Below are positions 33,864 to 41,790 of a stretch of 64,000 nt of DNA, piece after piece. A program made the translations under genes and the position numbers. Origin of the DNA: Streptomyces sp. GESEQ-35 (lineage in GTDB: Bacteria > Actinomycetota > Actinomycetes > Streptomycetales > Streptomycetaceae); contig NZ_JAFFSX010000002.1 of the NCBI RefSeq assembly GCF_017948485.1, forward strand, positions 186,001 to 250,000, in the 5' to 3' direction. Each line of letters starts with the position of its first letter. Within the stretch, counting starts at the first letter, position 1. The notes beneath the pieces are model-generated. The model was given only the letters and a program-made list of their open reading frames with translations, made no database searches and was not told the DNA's origin.

Positions 33864-34568
33864 GTGAAGCGAGTCATTCCCGCCCTTGTCCTGTCCGCCG
33901 CGGGCCTGGTCACCGTCTGGCGCTACGAGCCGTCGGTCGACACCGGCGCGTCCACGGAAGTGGCGGCGCCGGCGTCCACGCCCTCGGCGTCCTCATCGGG
34001 GTCCTCGGGCTCCACCGTGGTCACCGGCTCGACCATCCAGACCGACAAGGGTCCGGTGCAGGTCGAGGTGACGTTCGAGGGCGACAAGATCACCGCCGTA
34101 CGGATGCTCCAGCAGCCGAACCACCCGCAGACCACCGCGGCCGTGCCGAAGCTGATCTCGGAGACGCTGACGGCCCAGAGCGCGGACATCGACACGGTGT
34201 CCGGTGCCACGATCACCACCGAGGGCTACAAGGAGTCGCTCCAGGCGGCGATCGACAAGAACGCCTCTTCCGCGGAGGCTTCGGAGTCCGCCTCTCCACA
34301 GACGACGACCGAGACCGTCGCGGGCTCGACCCTCAGCACCGAAAAGGGGCCGGTGCAGGTGGAGGTGACGTTCGAGGGCGACGCCATCAAGTCCGTGCGG
34401 ATGCTCCAGCAGCCGAACCATCCCCAGACGACGGCCGCCGTACCGAAGCTGATCGCCGAGACCCTTGAGGCGCAGAGCGCGGACATCGACACGGTGTCCG
34501 GTGCCACGATCACCAGTGACGGCTACAAGGAGTCCCTCCAGGCCGCGATCGACGCGAAGGGCGCCTGA
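33864..34568 (+). CDS. Exported FMN-binding protein with two duplicated FMN_bind domains
   Basis: This is a 234-aa protein with an N-terminal signal/anchor (KRVIPALVLSAAGLVTVW) and a Ser/Ala/Thr linker. Two FMN_bind domains repeat with a period of 99 codons (297 bp). Each carries the flavinylation motif DTVSGATIT, fitting the ApbE target consensus D-x-x-[ST]-G-A-[ST]-x-T. The domains share runs such as MLQQPNHPQTTAAVPKL, so the duplication is recent. It probably carries two covalent FMN groups outside the membrane and takes electrons from the upstream reductase. It starts 10 bp after the reductase and is followed by ApbE after 1 bp. Confidence 0.93.
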   Translation: MKRVIPALVLSAAGLVTVWRYEPSVDTGASTEVAAPASTPSASSSGSSGSTVVTGSTIQTDKGPVQVEVTFEGDKITAVRMLQQPNHPQTTAAVPKLISETLTAQSADIDTVSGATITTEGYKESLQAAIDKNASSAEASESASPQTTTETVAGSTLSTEKGPVQVEVTFEGDAIKSVRMLQQPNHPQTTAAVPKLIAETLEAQSADIDTVSGATITSDGYKESLQAAIDAKGA

Positions 34569-34569
34569 C

Positions 34570-35289
34570 ATGCACCGGGTCGAGCACGTGATGGGCTTCC
34601 CCGTCTCCCTGCGCATCGACGACGAGGAGGTCCCCGCCGCTCTCGCGGACGAGGTCTTCGCATGGCTGCGCGAGGTCGACGAACGGTTCAGCCCGTTCAA
34701 GCCCGACAGCGAGGTGTCCCGGCTCGACCGGGGCGACATCGCGCTCGGCGAGGTCAGTGCCGATCTCGCCGAGGTGCTCGACCTGTGCGAGCAGTACCGT
34801 CTCGCCACCGGCGGCGCCTTCGACGCCCGTCGGCCCGGCGAGGGCCTCGACCCGTGCGCGGTCGTCAAGGGCTGGTCGGTGCAGCGGGCGGCGGAACTCC
34901 TCACGGCGGCGGGCATGCGGCGGTTCTGCCTCAACGCCGGCGGCGACGTGGTCGCGGCGGGCGGTCCCTGGCGCGTGGGCATACGGCACCCCGAACACGC
35001 CGATCAGCTGTGCACGGTGCTGGAGATCAGGGACGGCGCGGTCGCGACCTCCGGGCGCTATGAGCGGGGCGATCACATCGTCGACGGGCGGACGGGGCGT
35101 CCGGCGACCGGACTGCTCTCGGTGACCGTCGTGGCGTCCACGCTCACCGAGGCGGACACGGCGGCGACTGCCGCGTTCGCGATGGGTGCGGAGGGGGTTG
35201 CCTGGGCGGCTGGGCGGGTGGGGTGTGAGGTGTTCGCGGTGGACGCCGAGCGGCGGGTGCTGCGTACTGAACGGGTGCCGGTCGCCTAA
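34570..35289 (+). CDS. apbE: FAD:protein FMN transferase ApbE
   Basis: This is a 239-aa flavinyltransferase that attaches FMN to Thr in S/T-G-A-T motifs of partner proteins. Motifs: MGFPVSLRI, SRLDRGD, the flavin-site CLNAGGDVVAAGG, VATSGRYERGDHIVDGRTG, and LTEADTAATAAFAMG (metal site). It is short for the family and I see no signal peptide or lipobox, although the substrate domain is expected outside the membrane. Modification may occur before export. Its position directly after the duplicated FMN_bind gene identifies the substrate. Confidence 0.93.
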   Translation: MHRVEHVMGFPVSLRIDDEEVPAALADEVFAWLREVDERFSPFKPDSEVSRLDRGDIALGEVSADLAEVLDLCEQYRLATGGAFDARRPGEGLDPCAVVKGWSVQRAAELLTAAGMRRFCLNAGGDVVAAGGPWRVGIRHPEHADQLCTVLEIRDGAVATSGRYERGDHIVDGRTGRPATGLLSVTVVASTLTEADTAATAAFAMGAEGVAWAAGRVGCEVFAVDAERRVLRTERVPVA

Positions 35290-35331
35290 GAGCTCGGTGC
35301 GTCTGGTCGGCTTGCGGGTGCGGGTCTGTGG

Positions 35332-35369
35332 GGGCTGGTCGCGCAGTTCCCCGCGCCCCTATGGGGCAC
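35332..35369 (+). repeat. Dispersed Streptomyces repeat, copy after apbE
   Basis: This intergenic copy of the 38-bp element (ggctggtcgcgcag, then cccctatggggc) has the hairpin arms slightly changed. It lies 43 bp after the apbE stop. Confidence 0.85.
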
Positions 35370-35376
35370 GTTGCGC

Positions 35377-35410
35377 GGGGCGGTACGGGAACCCGTACCG
35401 CCCCTTTGTG
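35377..35410. terminator. Bidirectional terminator between convergent genes
   Basis: A perfect 13-bp inverted repeat GGGGCGGTACGGG / CCCGTACCGCCCC with an AA centre (35377-35404) is followed by TTTGTG. It sits between apbE and the convergent glycosyltransferase, where a two-way terminator is expected. Confidence 0.8.
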
Positions 35411-35418
35411 TGGCCGGT

Positions 35419-37356
35419 TCAGCCCAGGCGGTACAGGCCGGTGTACGCGCTCACTGCCGTGCCGTTCTCCTTGACCCACTCGGTGATGTCGGAGCTGGTG
35501 CCGCTGCCCTGGCCGCTGTCGGTGATGACGATGTAGTGCAGCTTGCCCGTCTTCACCAGGCTCTTGAGCTTGGCGAGGGTCATGGCGTCGTCGGTGCCGG
35601 ACCAGCCGCCCATGGAGATGACGGGCTCGCCGGACTCCAGGATGATCGAGGAGGCGGTCTGGTCGGTGGCGACCGCGACCAGCCAAGTGGCGCCGTCCTG
35701 GTGCTTCTTGAGGTACGTGATCATCTCGGACGAGACCTGGGTGTCGCCGCCCGTGCCGCCGCCACCGCTGGTCCGGTTGCCGGAGGGTGCCTGCTTGGAC
35801 GCGGAGCCGGTGGGCGCACCGCCGCCCTTGCCCTGGCCTCCGCCGCCCCCGCCCATGCCCCCACCGGTACTCGGCCCCGCGGTCGGATTCGTCCCGTTGG
35901 TCGAGGAGGTCGCCGCCGACGCCGAGTACGCGGCCGGCCCCGCCAGCAGCGCCACGACCGCCGCCAGTGCCGCAAGCCCCATCAGCCGGCGCCGCTTGGT
36001 GAACCGGCCGAGCAGCAGCCCGAGTACGGCGGCCGCACCGGCGACCCCGGCCACGACCTGCGCGACCGTGTACAGCGTGCCGGAGCCGGAGACCCGCTGG
36101 AGCAGCACGACCGCCCAGATGGCGCTCACGGCGATCGCCGCCGGCAGCACCCACCCCCACTTCACCGCCGGACGTGAGCGGAAGGCGTCGTACAGCATGA
36201 CCCCGCCCGCGCCCGCCAGCGCCGCGATGCCGGGGGCCATGGCGGTGACGTAGTAGGGGTGGAAGGTGCCCTCGGCGAGGGCGAACGTCAGATAGTGCAG
36301 CACGAACCAGCCGCCCCACAGCATCAGCGCCGCCCGCTTGGCGTCCGTACGGGGCGCCCGTCCGCGCAGCACCAGCCCGCCGATCAGCGCGACCACGGCG
36401 AAGGGGATCAGCCAGGAGATCTGGCCGCCCATGATGTCGTTGAACATCCGGTACAGGCCCGCGTCGCCGCCGAAGCTCGCCCCGTTGCCCTGCGAGCCCA
36501 CCGACGAACTCGCCCCGAAGATGCGGCCGAAGCCGTTGTAGCCGATGACCAGGTCCCAGACCGTGTTGTCGGTCGAGCCGCCGATGTAGGGCCGGGAGGA
36601 GGCGGGTACCAGATCGACGACCACCATCCACCAGGCGCTGGAGACGACCAGCGCGACCGTGCCGACCGCGAGGTTGCGGATGCGCCGCCCGACACTTCCC
36701 TGCGCCGCCCAGAGGTAGACGACGAAGAACACGGGCAGGACGACGTAGGCCTGCATCATCTTCGTGTTGAACGCGAACCCGATCGCGACCCCGGCCCACA
36801 CCAGCGGCATCATCCGCCCGGTGCGCACGGCCTTCAGCAGCGCGGCGGCGCCGAGCAGCATCAGGAAGACCAGGACCGGGTCCGGGTTGGTGTCCCGGCT
36901 GATGGCCACCGTGATCGGGGTGAGGGTCAGCGCGAGTGCGGCGATGATGCCCGCCACCGGTCCGAAGTCCCGCTTGACCAGCCGGTACAGCAGCGCCACG
37001 GACCCGACGCCCAGCGCGACCATCGGCAGCATCAACTGCCAGGTCCCGTAGCCGAAGACACGGGCCGACAGGCCCATCACCCACAGCGCGAACGGCGGTT
37101 TGTCGACCGTGATGAAGCTCCCGGCGTCCAGGGCGCCGAAGAAGAACGCCTTCCAGCTCTGCGTGCCGCTGTAGACGGCCGCGTTGTAGAAGGTGTTGCC
37201 GGTGACCGAGGTCAGGTTCCAGGCGTACAGGGCCGCGGCCAGCACCAGGACCGCCCACAGCGCCGGGCGCGCCCAGCGAGGGTCGTCCGGCAGGGCCGCG
37301 CGGTGCCGGGGGCCGCTGTCCCGCACGGGCGCGGGCGGCGGGGCGAGGGTCGTCAT
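35419..37356 (-). CDS. GT39-type membrane mannosyltransferase-like protein
   Basis: This is a 645-aa GT-C enzyme with about 11 to 13 hydrophobic segments. The first outer loop has NAAVYSGTQSWKAFFFG and SFITVDKPPFALWVMGLSAR, with the acidic residue expected for PMT/ArnT-like catalysis, and ISRDTNPDPVLVFLM follows. A Gly/Ser-rich stretch (about residues 505-560) leads to a soluble C-terminal outer domain ending TAVSAYTGLYRLG. It is YkcB-like and common in Streptomyces. It uses polyprenyl-phosphate sugars to glycosylate outer-surface targets. The ATG at 37356 has a GGAGC ribosome binding site. It is divergent from the osmolyte transporter (268 bp between starts). Confidence 0.85.
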   Translation of the reverse strand: MTTLAPPPAPVRDSGPRHRAALPDDPRWARPALWAVLVLAAALYAWNLTSVTGNTFYNAAVYSGTQSWKAFFFGALDAGSFITVDKPPFALWVMGLSARVFGYGTWQLMLPMVALGVGSVALLYRLVKRDFGPVAGIIAALALTLTPITVAISRDTNPDPVLVFLMLLGAAALLKAVRTGRMMPLVWAGVAIGFAFNTKMMQAYVVLPVFFVVYLWAAQGSVGRRIRNLAVGTVALVVSSAWWMVVVDLVPASSRPYIGGSTDNTVWDLVIGYNGFGRIFGASSSVGSQGNGASFGGDAGLYRMFNDIMGGQISWLIPFAVVALIGGLVLRGRAPRTDAKRAALMLWGGWFVLHYLTFALAEGTFHPYYVTAMAPGIAALAGAGGVMLYDAFRSRPAVKWGWVLPAAIAVSAIWAVVLLQRVSGSGTLYTVAQVVAGVAGAAAVLGLLLGRFTKRRRLMGLAALAAVVALLAGPAAYSASAATSSTNGTNPTAGPSTGGGMGGGGGGQGKGGGAPTGSASKQAPSGNRTSGGGGTGGDTQVSSEMITYLKKHQDGATWLVAVATDQTASSIILESGEPVISMGGWSGTDDAMTLAKLKSLVKTGKLHYIVITDSGQGSGTSSDITEWVKENGTAVSAYTGLYRLG

Positions 37357-37624
37357 GACACATGCTCCAGGGATCCGGACGGGAAGGACATGACGACGAC
37401 GGTCGAGGCGGCGTCTGGGGGATCCCTGAGCCCGCTCTGAGGACACCGTGAGAATCAGCGAACTCACAGTTCACGCACAGAGGGATGGTGGCGGACCCAG
37501 AGGTTTCCCCCGGTCGTGACCGCCCCGCCGCCCGCAACACAGGCCGTCTAGACTCTCCCCCCAACGGCCCGCGCCGTGGCCGAAAGCGGGCAACTTCTGC
37601 CAGACCCGAAGGGTATTCGGCGTT

Positions 37625-38749
37625 TTGATACGGATAGATTCAGTCACCAAGCGGTATCCGGACGGCACGGTGGCGGTCGACCGGCTCTCGTTGGAGATAC
37701 CCGACCGCTCGATCACCGTCCTCGTGGGACCGTCGGGCTGCGGGAAGACGACGACCCTGCGCATGATCAACCGGATGGTCGAGCCGAGCGAGGGGACCAT
37801 CACCCTCGACGACGTCGACATCATGAAGCAGCCGGTCAACACGTTGCGCCGGTCCATGGGTTACGTCATCCAGAACGCGGGACTCTTCCAGCACCGGACG
37901 ATCGTCGACAACATCGCCACCGTGCCCCGCATGCTGGGCTGGGGGAAGGACAAGGCCCGGGCGCGGGCCAGGGAGCTGATGGAGCGGGTCGGGCTCGACG
38001 CCGCGCTCGCCAAGCGCTACCCCTACCAGCTGTCCGGCGGTCAGCAGCAGCGCGTCGGTGTGGCGCGGGCCCTCGCCGCGGATCCGCCGGTGCTGCTGAT
38101 GGACGAGCCGTTCTCGGCCGTCGACCCGATCGTCCGCAAGGGCCTTCAGGACGAACTCCTGCGGATCCAGGCGGAGTTGGGCAAGACCATCGTCTTCGTC
38201 ACCCACGACATCGACGAGGCCGTCAAGCTGGGCACCATGGTCGCTGTGATGCGCACCGGCGGCCATCTCGCCCAGTTCGCGCCCCCGGCCGAGCTGCTGA
38301 CCGACCCGGCGGACGCCTTCGTGGAGGACTTCCTCGGCGCCGACCGCGGCATCCGGCGGCTGTCGTTCTTCCCGTCCGCGGGTCTGGAGCTGCTGACCGC
38401 GCCGATCGTCGCCATCGACGCCACGGCCGAGCAGATCGCCGGCCGAGGGACTCAGGACGCGCCCTATCTCCTCGTAACGGATCTGGACGGCAAGCCGCTC
38501 GGCTGGGCCGAACCGGAGGACCTGGCCGCGGGGGACATCCGGCAGGACCGACTCCTCGCCCACGGACGGCCGTTCGTCGCCGGTACGGACTCGCTGCGGG
38601 CCGCGCTCGACTGCGCCGTGCTCTCGCCCACCGGGTGGGCCGTCGCCGTGGACGCGGAGGGGCGGGCCGCCGGGGTCGTCTCACAGGCGAGCATCGCCGA
38701 GGCGATCCGCGGTGCTCATGAGAAGAACGCGCAGAAGGTCGCGCCATGA
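37625..38749 (+). CDS. Osmolyte (betaine/choline-type) ABC transporter ATPase, OpuCA/ProV
   Basis: This is a 374-aa ATPase with Walker A GPSGCGKTTTLRMINRMVEP, signature LSGGQQQRVGVARALA, Walker B VLLMDEPFSAVDP and the switch VTHDIDEAVK. It has the C-terminal CBS-type extension (about 255-370) that senses ionic strength or c-di-AMP in the OpuC family. The TTG start at 37625 has a GAAGGG ribosome binding site and gives the canonical MIRIDSVTKRYPDGT N-terminus. Its stop overlaps the first permease by 4 bp. It powers uptake of quaternary-ammonium compatible solutes; the exact substrate is not readable. Confidence 0.93.
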   Translation: MIRIDSVTKRYPDGTVAVDRLSLEIPDRSITVLVGPSGCGKTTTLRMINRMVEPSEGTITLDDVDIMKQPVNTLRRSMGYVIQNAGLFQHRTIVDNIATVPRMLGWGKDKARARARELMERVGLDAALAKRYPYQLSGGQQQRVGVARALAADPPVLLMDEPFSAVDPIVRKGLQDELLRIQAELGKTIVFVTHDIDEAVKLGTMVAVMRTGGHLAQFAPPAELLTDPADAFVEDFLGADRGIRRLSFFPSAGLELLTAPIVAIDATAEQIAGRGTQDAPYLLVTDLDGKPLGWAEPEDLAAGDIRQDRLLAHGRPFVAGTDSLRAALDCAVLSPTGWAVAVDAEGRAAGVVSQASIAEAIRGAHEKNAQKVAP

Positions 38750-39432
38750 GCGAACTCTTCGACCTGCCCAGCGACCTCCAGAACACCTACTTCGGACTGG
38801 TCCTGCTGCACCTGCGCGAAGCGCTGCTCCCGGTGCTGGCCGGACTGCTGGTGGCGCTGCCCCTCGCCCAGCTGTGCGTGCGGCTGCGCTGGCTGTATCC
38901 GCCGGTGCTGTGGGTGACGACCGTGCTGTACGCGATCCCGTCCCTCGCCTTCTTCGTCATCCTCATCGACTACACGGGCCTCAGCGAACTCACGGTGATG
39001 ATCCCGCTGGCCGTCTACAGCCTGGTGGTGCTGGTGCCCGCCATCGTGGACGGGGTGCGGTCGGTGCCGCAGGAGACCCTGGCCGCCGCCACCGCCATGG
39101 GCTTCGGGCCGGTACGACGCTATGTCCAGGTGCAGTTGCCGATCGCGGCGCCCGCGATCATCGCCGGGCTGCGGGTGGCGTCCGTGTCGAGCATCTCCCT
39201 CGTCAGCGTCGGCATGCTGATCGGCAACCAGGGTGCCCTCGGCAACCTGCTCAACAGCGGCATGATCTACAACCAGCCGCGCCTGATCTGGCTCTCCGTG
39301 GTGGGCACGGCCGTCCTCGCCATCCTCGTGGACGCCGCGCTGATCGGAGTCCGCGTGCTGCTCACGCCCTGGATGCCGCGCGGCAGCCGTAAGAACGTGC
39401 GCCCGCTCCCCGTGAAGGAAGCCGCCCGGTGA
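38746..39432 (+). CDS. Osmolyte ABC transporter permease, OpuCB-type
   Basis: This is a 228-aa BPD-type permease with about five or six membrane segments and the EAA loop ETLAAATAMGFGPVRRYVQVQLP that docks on the ATPase. N-terminal SELFDLPSDLQNTYFGLVLLH is typical of this family. It overlaps both neighbours by 4 bp. It forms the channel together with the next permease. Confidence 0.93.
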   Translation: MSELFDLPSDLQNTYFGLVLLHLREALLPVLAGLLVALPLAQLCVRLRWLYPPVLWVTTVLYAIPSLAFFVILIDYTGLSELTVMIPLAVYSLVVLVPAIVDGVRSVPQETLAAATAMGFGPVRRYVQVQLPIAAPAIIAGLRVASVSSISLVSVGMLIGNQGALGNLLNSGMIYNQPRLIWLSVVGTAVLAILVDAALIGVRVLLTPWMPRGSRKNVRPLPVKEAAR

Positions 39433-40097
39433 ACGTACTGAACTACATCGACGCCTTCTTCAGCGACAGCGCCCACTGGCAGGGCTACGACGGCATCCCG
39501 ACGCGCGTCGCCGAGCACATCCAGTACACGCTGGAGGCGCTCGCCATCGCCGCCGCCGTCGGACTGCCGGTCGGTCTGCTCACCGGCCACACCGGACGCG
39601 GCGGCAACACACTCGCCCTCATCGCCACCGCGGGCCGCGCGTTGCCCAGCTTCGGCCTGATGGTGCTGATGTTCGTGCTGCTCGGGCTCGGCCTGGCCCC
39701 CGTCATGATCCCGCTGGTCGTCCTGGCCATCCCGCCCATCCTCGTCACCACCTACGAGGCGATGCGCTCCGTCGACCCCGCCCCGGTCGACGCCGCCCGG
39801 GGCATGGGCATGGCCGAGACCGAGGTCCTGTTCCGCGTCGAACTCCCGGTCGCACTCCCGCTGATCCTCAGCGGCCTGCGCTCGGCGGCCATCCAGATCG
39901 TCTCGACAGCCACCATCGCCGCGTACGTCAGTTTCGGCGGCCTCGGGCGTTACATCGTCGACGGCCTCTACCAGCGCAACTACGAGAAGGTCGTCGGCGG
40001 TGCCACGCTGGTCGCCGCGCTCGCCCTGGTCACGCTCGGGGCGTTCTGGGCGGCGGGCCGCTTCTCGGTGTCACGGGGAGTACGCCACAGCGGCTGA
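39429..40097 (+). CDS. Osmolyte ABC transporter permease, OpuCD-type
   Basis: This is a 222-aa second permease with a GTG start overlapping the upstream stop. The EAA loop is PVDAARGMGMAETEVLFRVELP, followed by TIAAYVSFGGLGRYIVDGL. It has about five hydrophobic segments. The usual fourth gene, the binding protein, does not follow; instead a terminator and a conservon on the other strand intervene, and the binding protein lies at 44489. Confidence 0.93.
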   Translation: MNVLNYIDAFFSDSAHWQGYDGIPTRVAEHIQYTLEALAIAAAVGLPVGLLTGHTGRGGNTLALIATAGRALPSFGLMVLMFVLLGLGLAPVMIPLVVLAIPPILVTTYEAMRSVDPAPVDAARGMGMAETEVLFRVELPVALPLILSGLRSAAIQIVSTATIAAYVSFGGLGRYIVDGLYQRNYEKVVGGATLVAALALVTLGAFWAAGRFSVSRGVRHSG

Positions 40098-40125
40098 GGC
40101 AGTCCGTCCGCTGCGGCGCCGTCGT

Positions 40126-40209
40126 GGCTGGTCGCGCAGTTCCCCGCGCCCCTAAAGGGGCGTCTCGGGAGCGCCCCCGAAGGGGCGCGGGGAACTGCGC
40201 GACCAGCCC
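40126..40209. terminator. Head-to-head pair of dispersed repeats forming a long hairpin
   Basis: Two copies of the 38-bp element in opposite orientation (40126-40164 and 40171-40209) are separated by about 6 bp, so a stem of roughly 35 bp could form. It lies between the convergent permease and cvnD genes, as expected for a strong two-way terminator. The forward copy has the upstream ctgcggcgccg extension seen in the coding copies. Confidence 0.85.
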
Positions 40210-40243
40210 CCACCGGCCCGCACTGTTGATACGGCCCGCATGT

Positions 40244-40852
40244 TCATACGGCACCCCCCGCGGAGCGAGCCAGCGCCAGTTCCAGCACCACCAGCAGAGC
40301 GTCCCGCACAGAGCCCCGTTCCCGTGCGTCGAAGACGACAACCGGGACCCCGTCGGAGACATCGAGCGCCCAGCGGACCTCGTCAAGCTCGTGCTCGACC
40401 CTGCCGTCGAAGGCGTTGACGGCGATCGCGAACGGGATCTGCTTGTGCTCGAAGTAGTCGACCGCGGCGTAGCAGTCGTCGAGGCGGCGGGTGTCGACGA
40501 TGACCAGCCCGCCCACCGCACCCTCGACGAGGTCGTCCCACATGAACCCGAACCGGTCCTGCCCGGGCGTGCCGAACAGATACAGCTTCAGGGTCGGGTC
40601 GACGGTGATGCACCCGAAGTCCATGGCGACCGTGGTCGTGGTCTTGCGGGGGGTGTGGGACAGGTCGTCCACACCCGCGGCGACCTCGGTGATCGCGGCC
40701 TCGGTGGTCAGTGGCTCGATCTCGGAGATCGAGCCGACCGCCGTGGTCTTGCCCACGCCGAAGCCGCCCGCGATCACCATCTTCACCGGCAGCGGCGGTC
40801 GTACGGCGGTCTGCGCAGCCGCGCCGCGGGTGACCGGTTCAGTCGGAGTCAC
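40244..40852 (-). CDS. cvnD: Conservon GTPase CvnD (first conservon)
   Basis: This is a 202-aa Ras/Rab-like GTPase of the conservon system, with P-loop GGFGVGKTTAVGSISEIEPL, TTTVAMDFGCITV (switch I), LFGTPGQDRFGFMWDDL (switch II) and a VNAFDGR guanine-specificity region. It acts at the membrane with CvnA, B and C in a G-protein-like signalling complex. The GTG at 40852 overlaps cvnC by 14 bp; an in-frame ATG at 40891 is a longer alternative. The second conservon shows the same 14-bp overlap, which supports the choice. Confidence 0.93.
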   Translation of the reverse strand: MTPTEPVTRGAAAQTAVRPPLPVKMVIAGGFGVGKTTAVGSISEIEPLTTEAAITEVAAGVDDLSHTPRKTTTTVAMDFGCITVDPTLKLYLFGTPGQDRFGFMWDDLVEGAVGGLVIVDTRRLDDCYAAVDYFEHKQIPFAIAVNAFDGRVEHELDEVRWALDVSDGVPVVVFDARERGSVRDALLVVLELALARSAGGAV

Positions 40853-41273
40853 GGAGTACCCCCCGGGAGTCGGGGATGGCACGGAGGCCATCGATAACCC
40901 GTCGCAGGACGGATGAGTCATGGGTGACGTCGGAGTTGGGCAGGTGCACCGTCAACTGCCCTGCCGCCCGCAGGTCCTCGGAGAGGATACGGACCACGTT
41001 GAGGTGCAGCCGCAGCCGGGCCGCGATCTCCGCGATGGACTGCGGCTGCCGGCAGGCAGCAACGATGTCGTGCTGTTCGAAGGAGAGCCGGTCGAGTGCG
41101 GCGAGGCCCTCGGCGGTGGCCACCACCTGGGTTTCGACGGGCATCGTCCGGCCGGCTGAACTCGGTGCCACCCGGCCGGCGGTGACGAGGAACGGCCGTA
41201 CGGCGGAGGCGGGGCCCACCGGGTCCGGTGAGCCGTCCTCGCCGGCACCGCTCGGCGTACGGCCGTCCGCCAT
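40839..41273 (-). CDS. cvnC: Conservon protein CvnC (DUF742)
   Basis: This is a 144-aa DUF742 protein. The core is RPFLVTAGRVAP, then FEQHDIVAACRQPQSIAEIA, a winged-helix-like LRLHLNVVRILSEDLRAAGQ and the C-terminal RRVIDGLRAIPDSRG. It is part of the conservon complex and has no membrane segment. An N-terminal extension rich in Gly, Asp and Pro is probably disordered. It is read in the order cvnA-B-C-D. Confidence 0.92.
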   Translation of the reverse strand: MADGRTPSGAGEDGSPDPVGPASAVRPFLVTAGRVAPSSAGRTMPVETQVVATAEGLAALDRLSFEQHDIVAACRQPQSIAEIAARLRLHLNVVRILSEDLRAAGQLTVHLPNSDVTHDSSVLRRVIDGLRAIPDSRGVLRDSD

Positions 41274-41313
41274 GGGTCTGCTTCCTCTTTTTCCTGGACC
41301 GGGCGGTGCCCGG

Positions 41314-41790
41314 TCAGCCCGACGACGGGACGCCGACGGTGTTCTTCAGTTCGAGCACGAGCTGAGGGCTGAGCGCGGCACCGGCACGGTTGGCGAACAG
41401 CGTCATCTCGTAGGCGATGTTGCCCAGCTTGGCCTCCTTGTCGGCGACCACGCCGAGCACGGCGCCGCTGCCGATCGCGGAGACCAGGACATGGCCGCCC
41501 TCCAGGTCGATGATGACCTTGTTCAGGGCGCCCAGGCCGTAGTTGCCGGAGGCTCCGGCGGCCAGGCTGGTGAGGCCGGAGACGATCGCGGCCAGCCGCT
41601 CGGAGTGCGCCCGCTCCCGTAGCTGTGCCACCGCGATCAGCAGACCGTCGGACGACACCGCGATGGCGTCGACGACACCTGCGGTCTCGGTGGCGAAACG
41701 GTTGAGCAGCCAGGTGAAGTCAGCTGCTGCGGCCCGCAGTTCGTCCGGCGTGGCGCCTCCCGTGGGAGTGTCACCTGTCGACGTGCTCAC
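41314..41790 (-). CDS. cvnB: Conservon roadblock/LC7 protein CvnB
   Basis: This is a 158-aa roadblock/LC7 domain protein (WLLNRFATETAGVVDAIAVS, SDGLLIAVAQLRE, VIIDLEGGHVLVSAIGSGAVLGVV). The fold is that of MglB-like GTPase regulators, so a GTPase-activating or scaffolding role toward CvnD is likely. The GTG start overlaps the cvnA stop (GTGA). The gap to cvnC is 40 bp. Confidence 0.93.
   Translation of the reverse strand: MSTSTGDTPTGGATPDELRAAAADFTWLLNRFATETAGVVDAIAVSSDGLLIAVAQLRERAHSERLAAIVSGLTSLAAGASGNYGLGALNKVIIDLEGGHVLVSAIGSGAVLGVVADKEAKLGNIAYEMTLFANRAGAALSPQLVLELKNTVGVPSSG

Noticed and set aside
35144..37564. 806-codon minus-strand frame overlapping the GT39 gene
   Set aside because: It is in a different frame from the membrane protein, is Arg/Gly/His-rich and has no hydrophobic segments. 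The 645-aa frame has clear GT-C topology.
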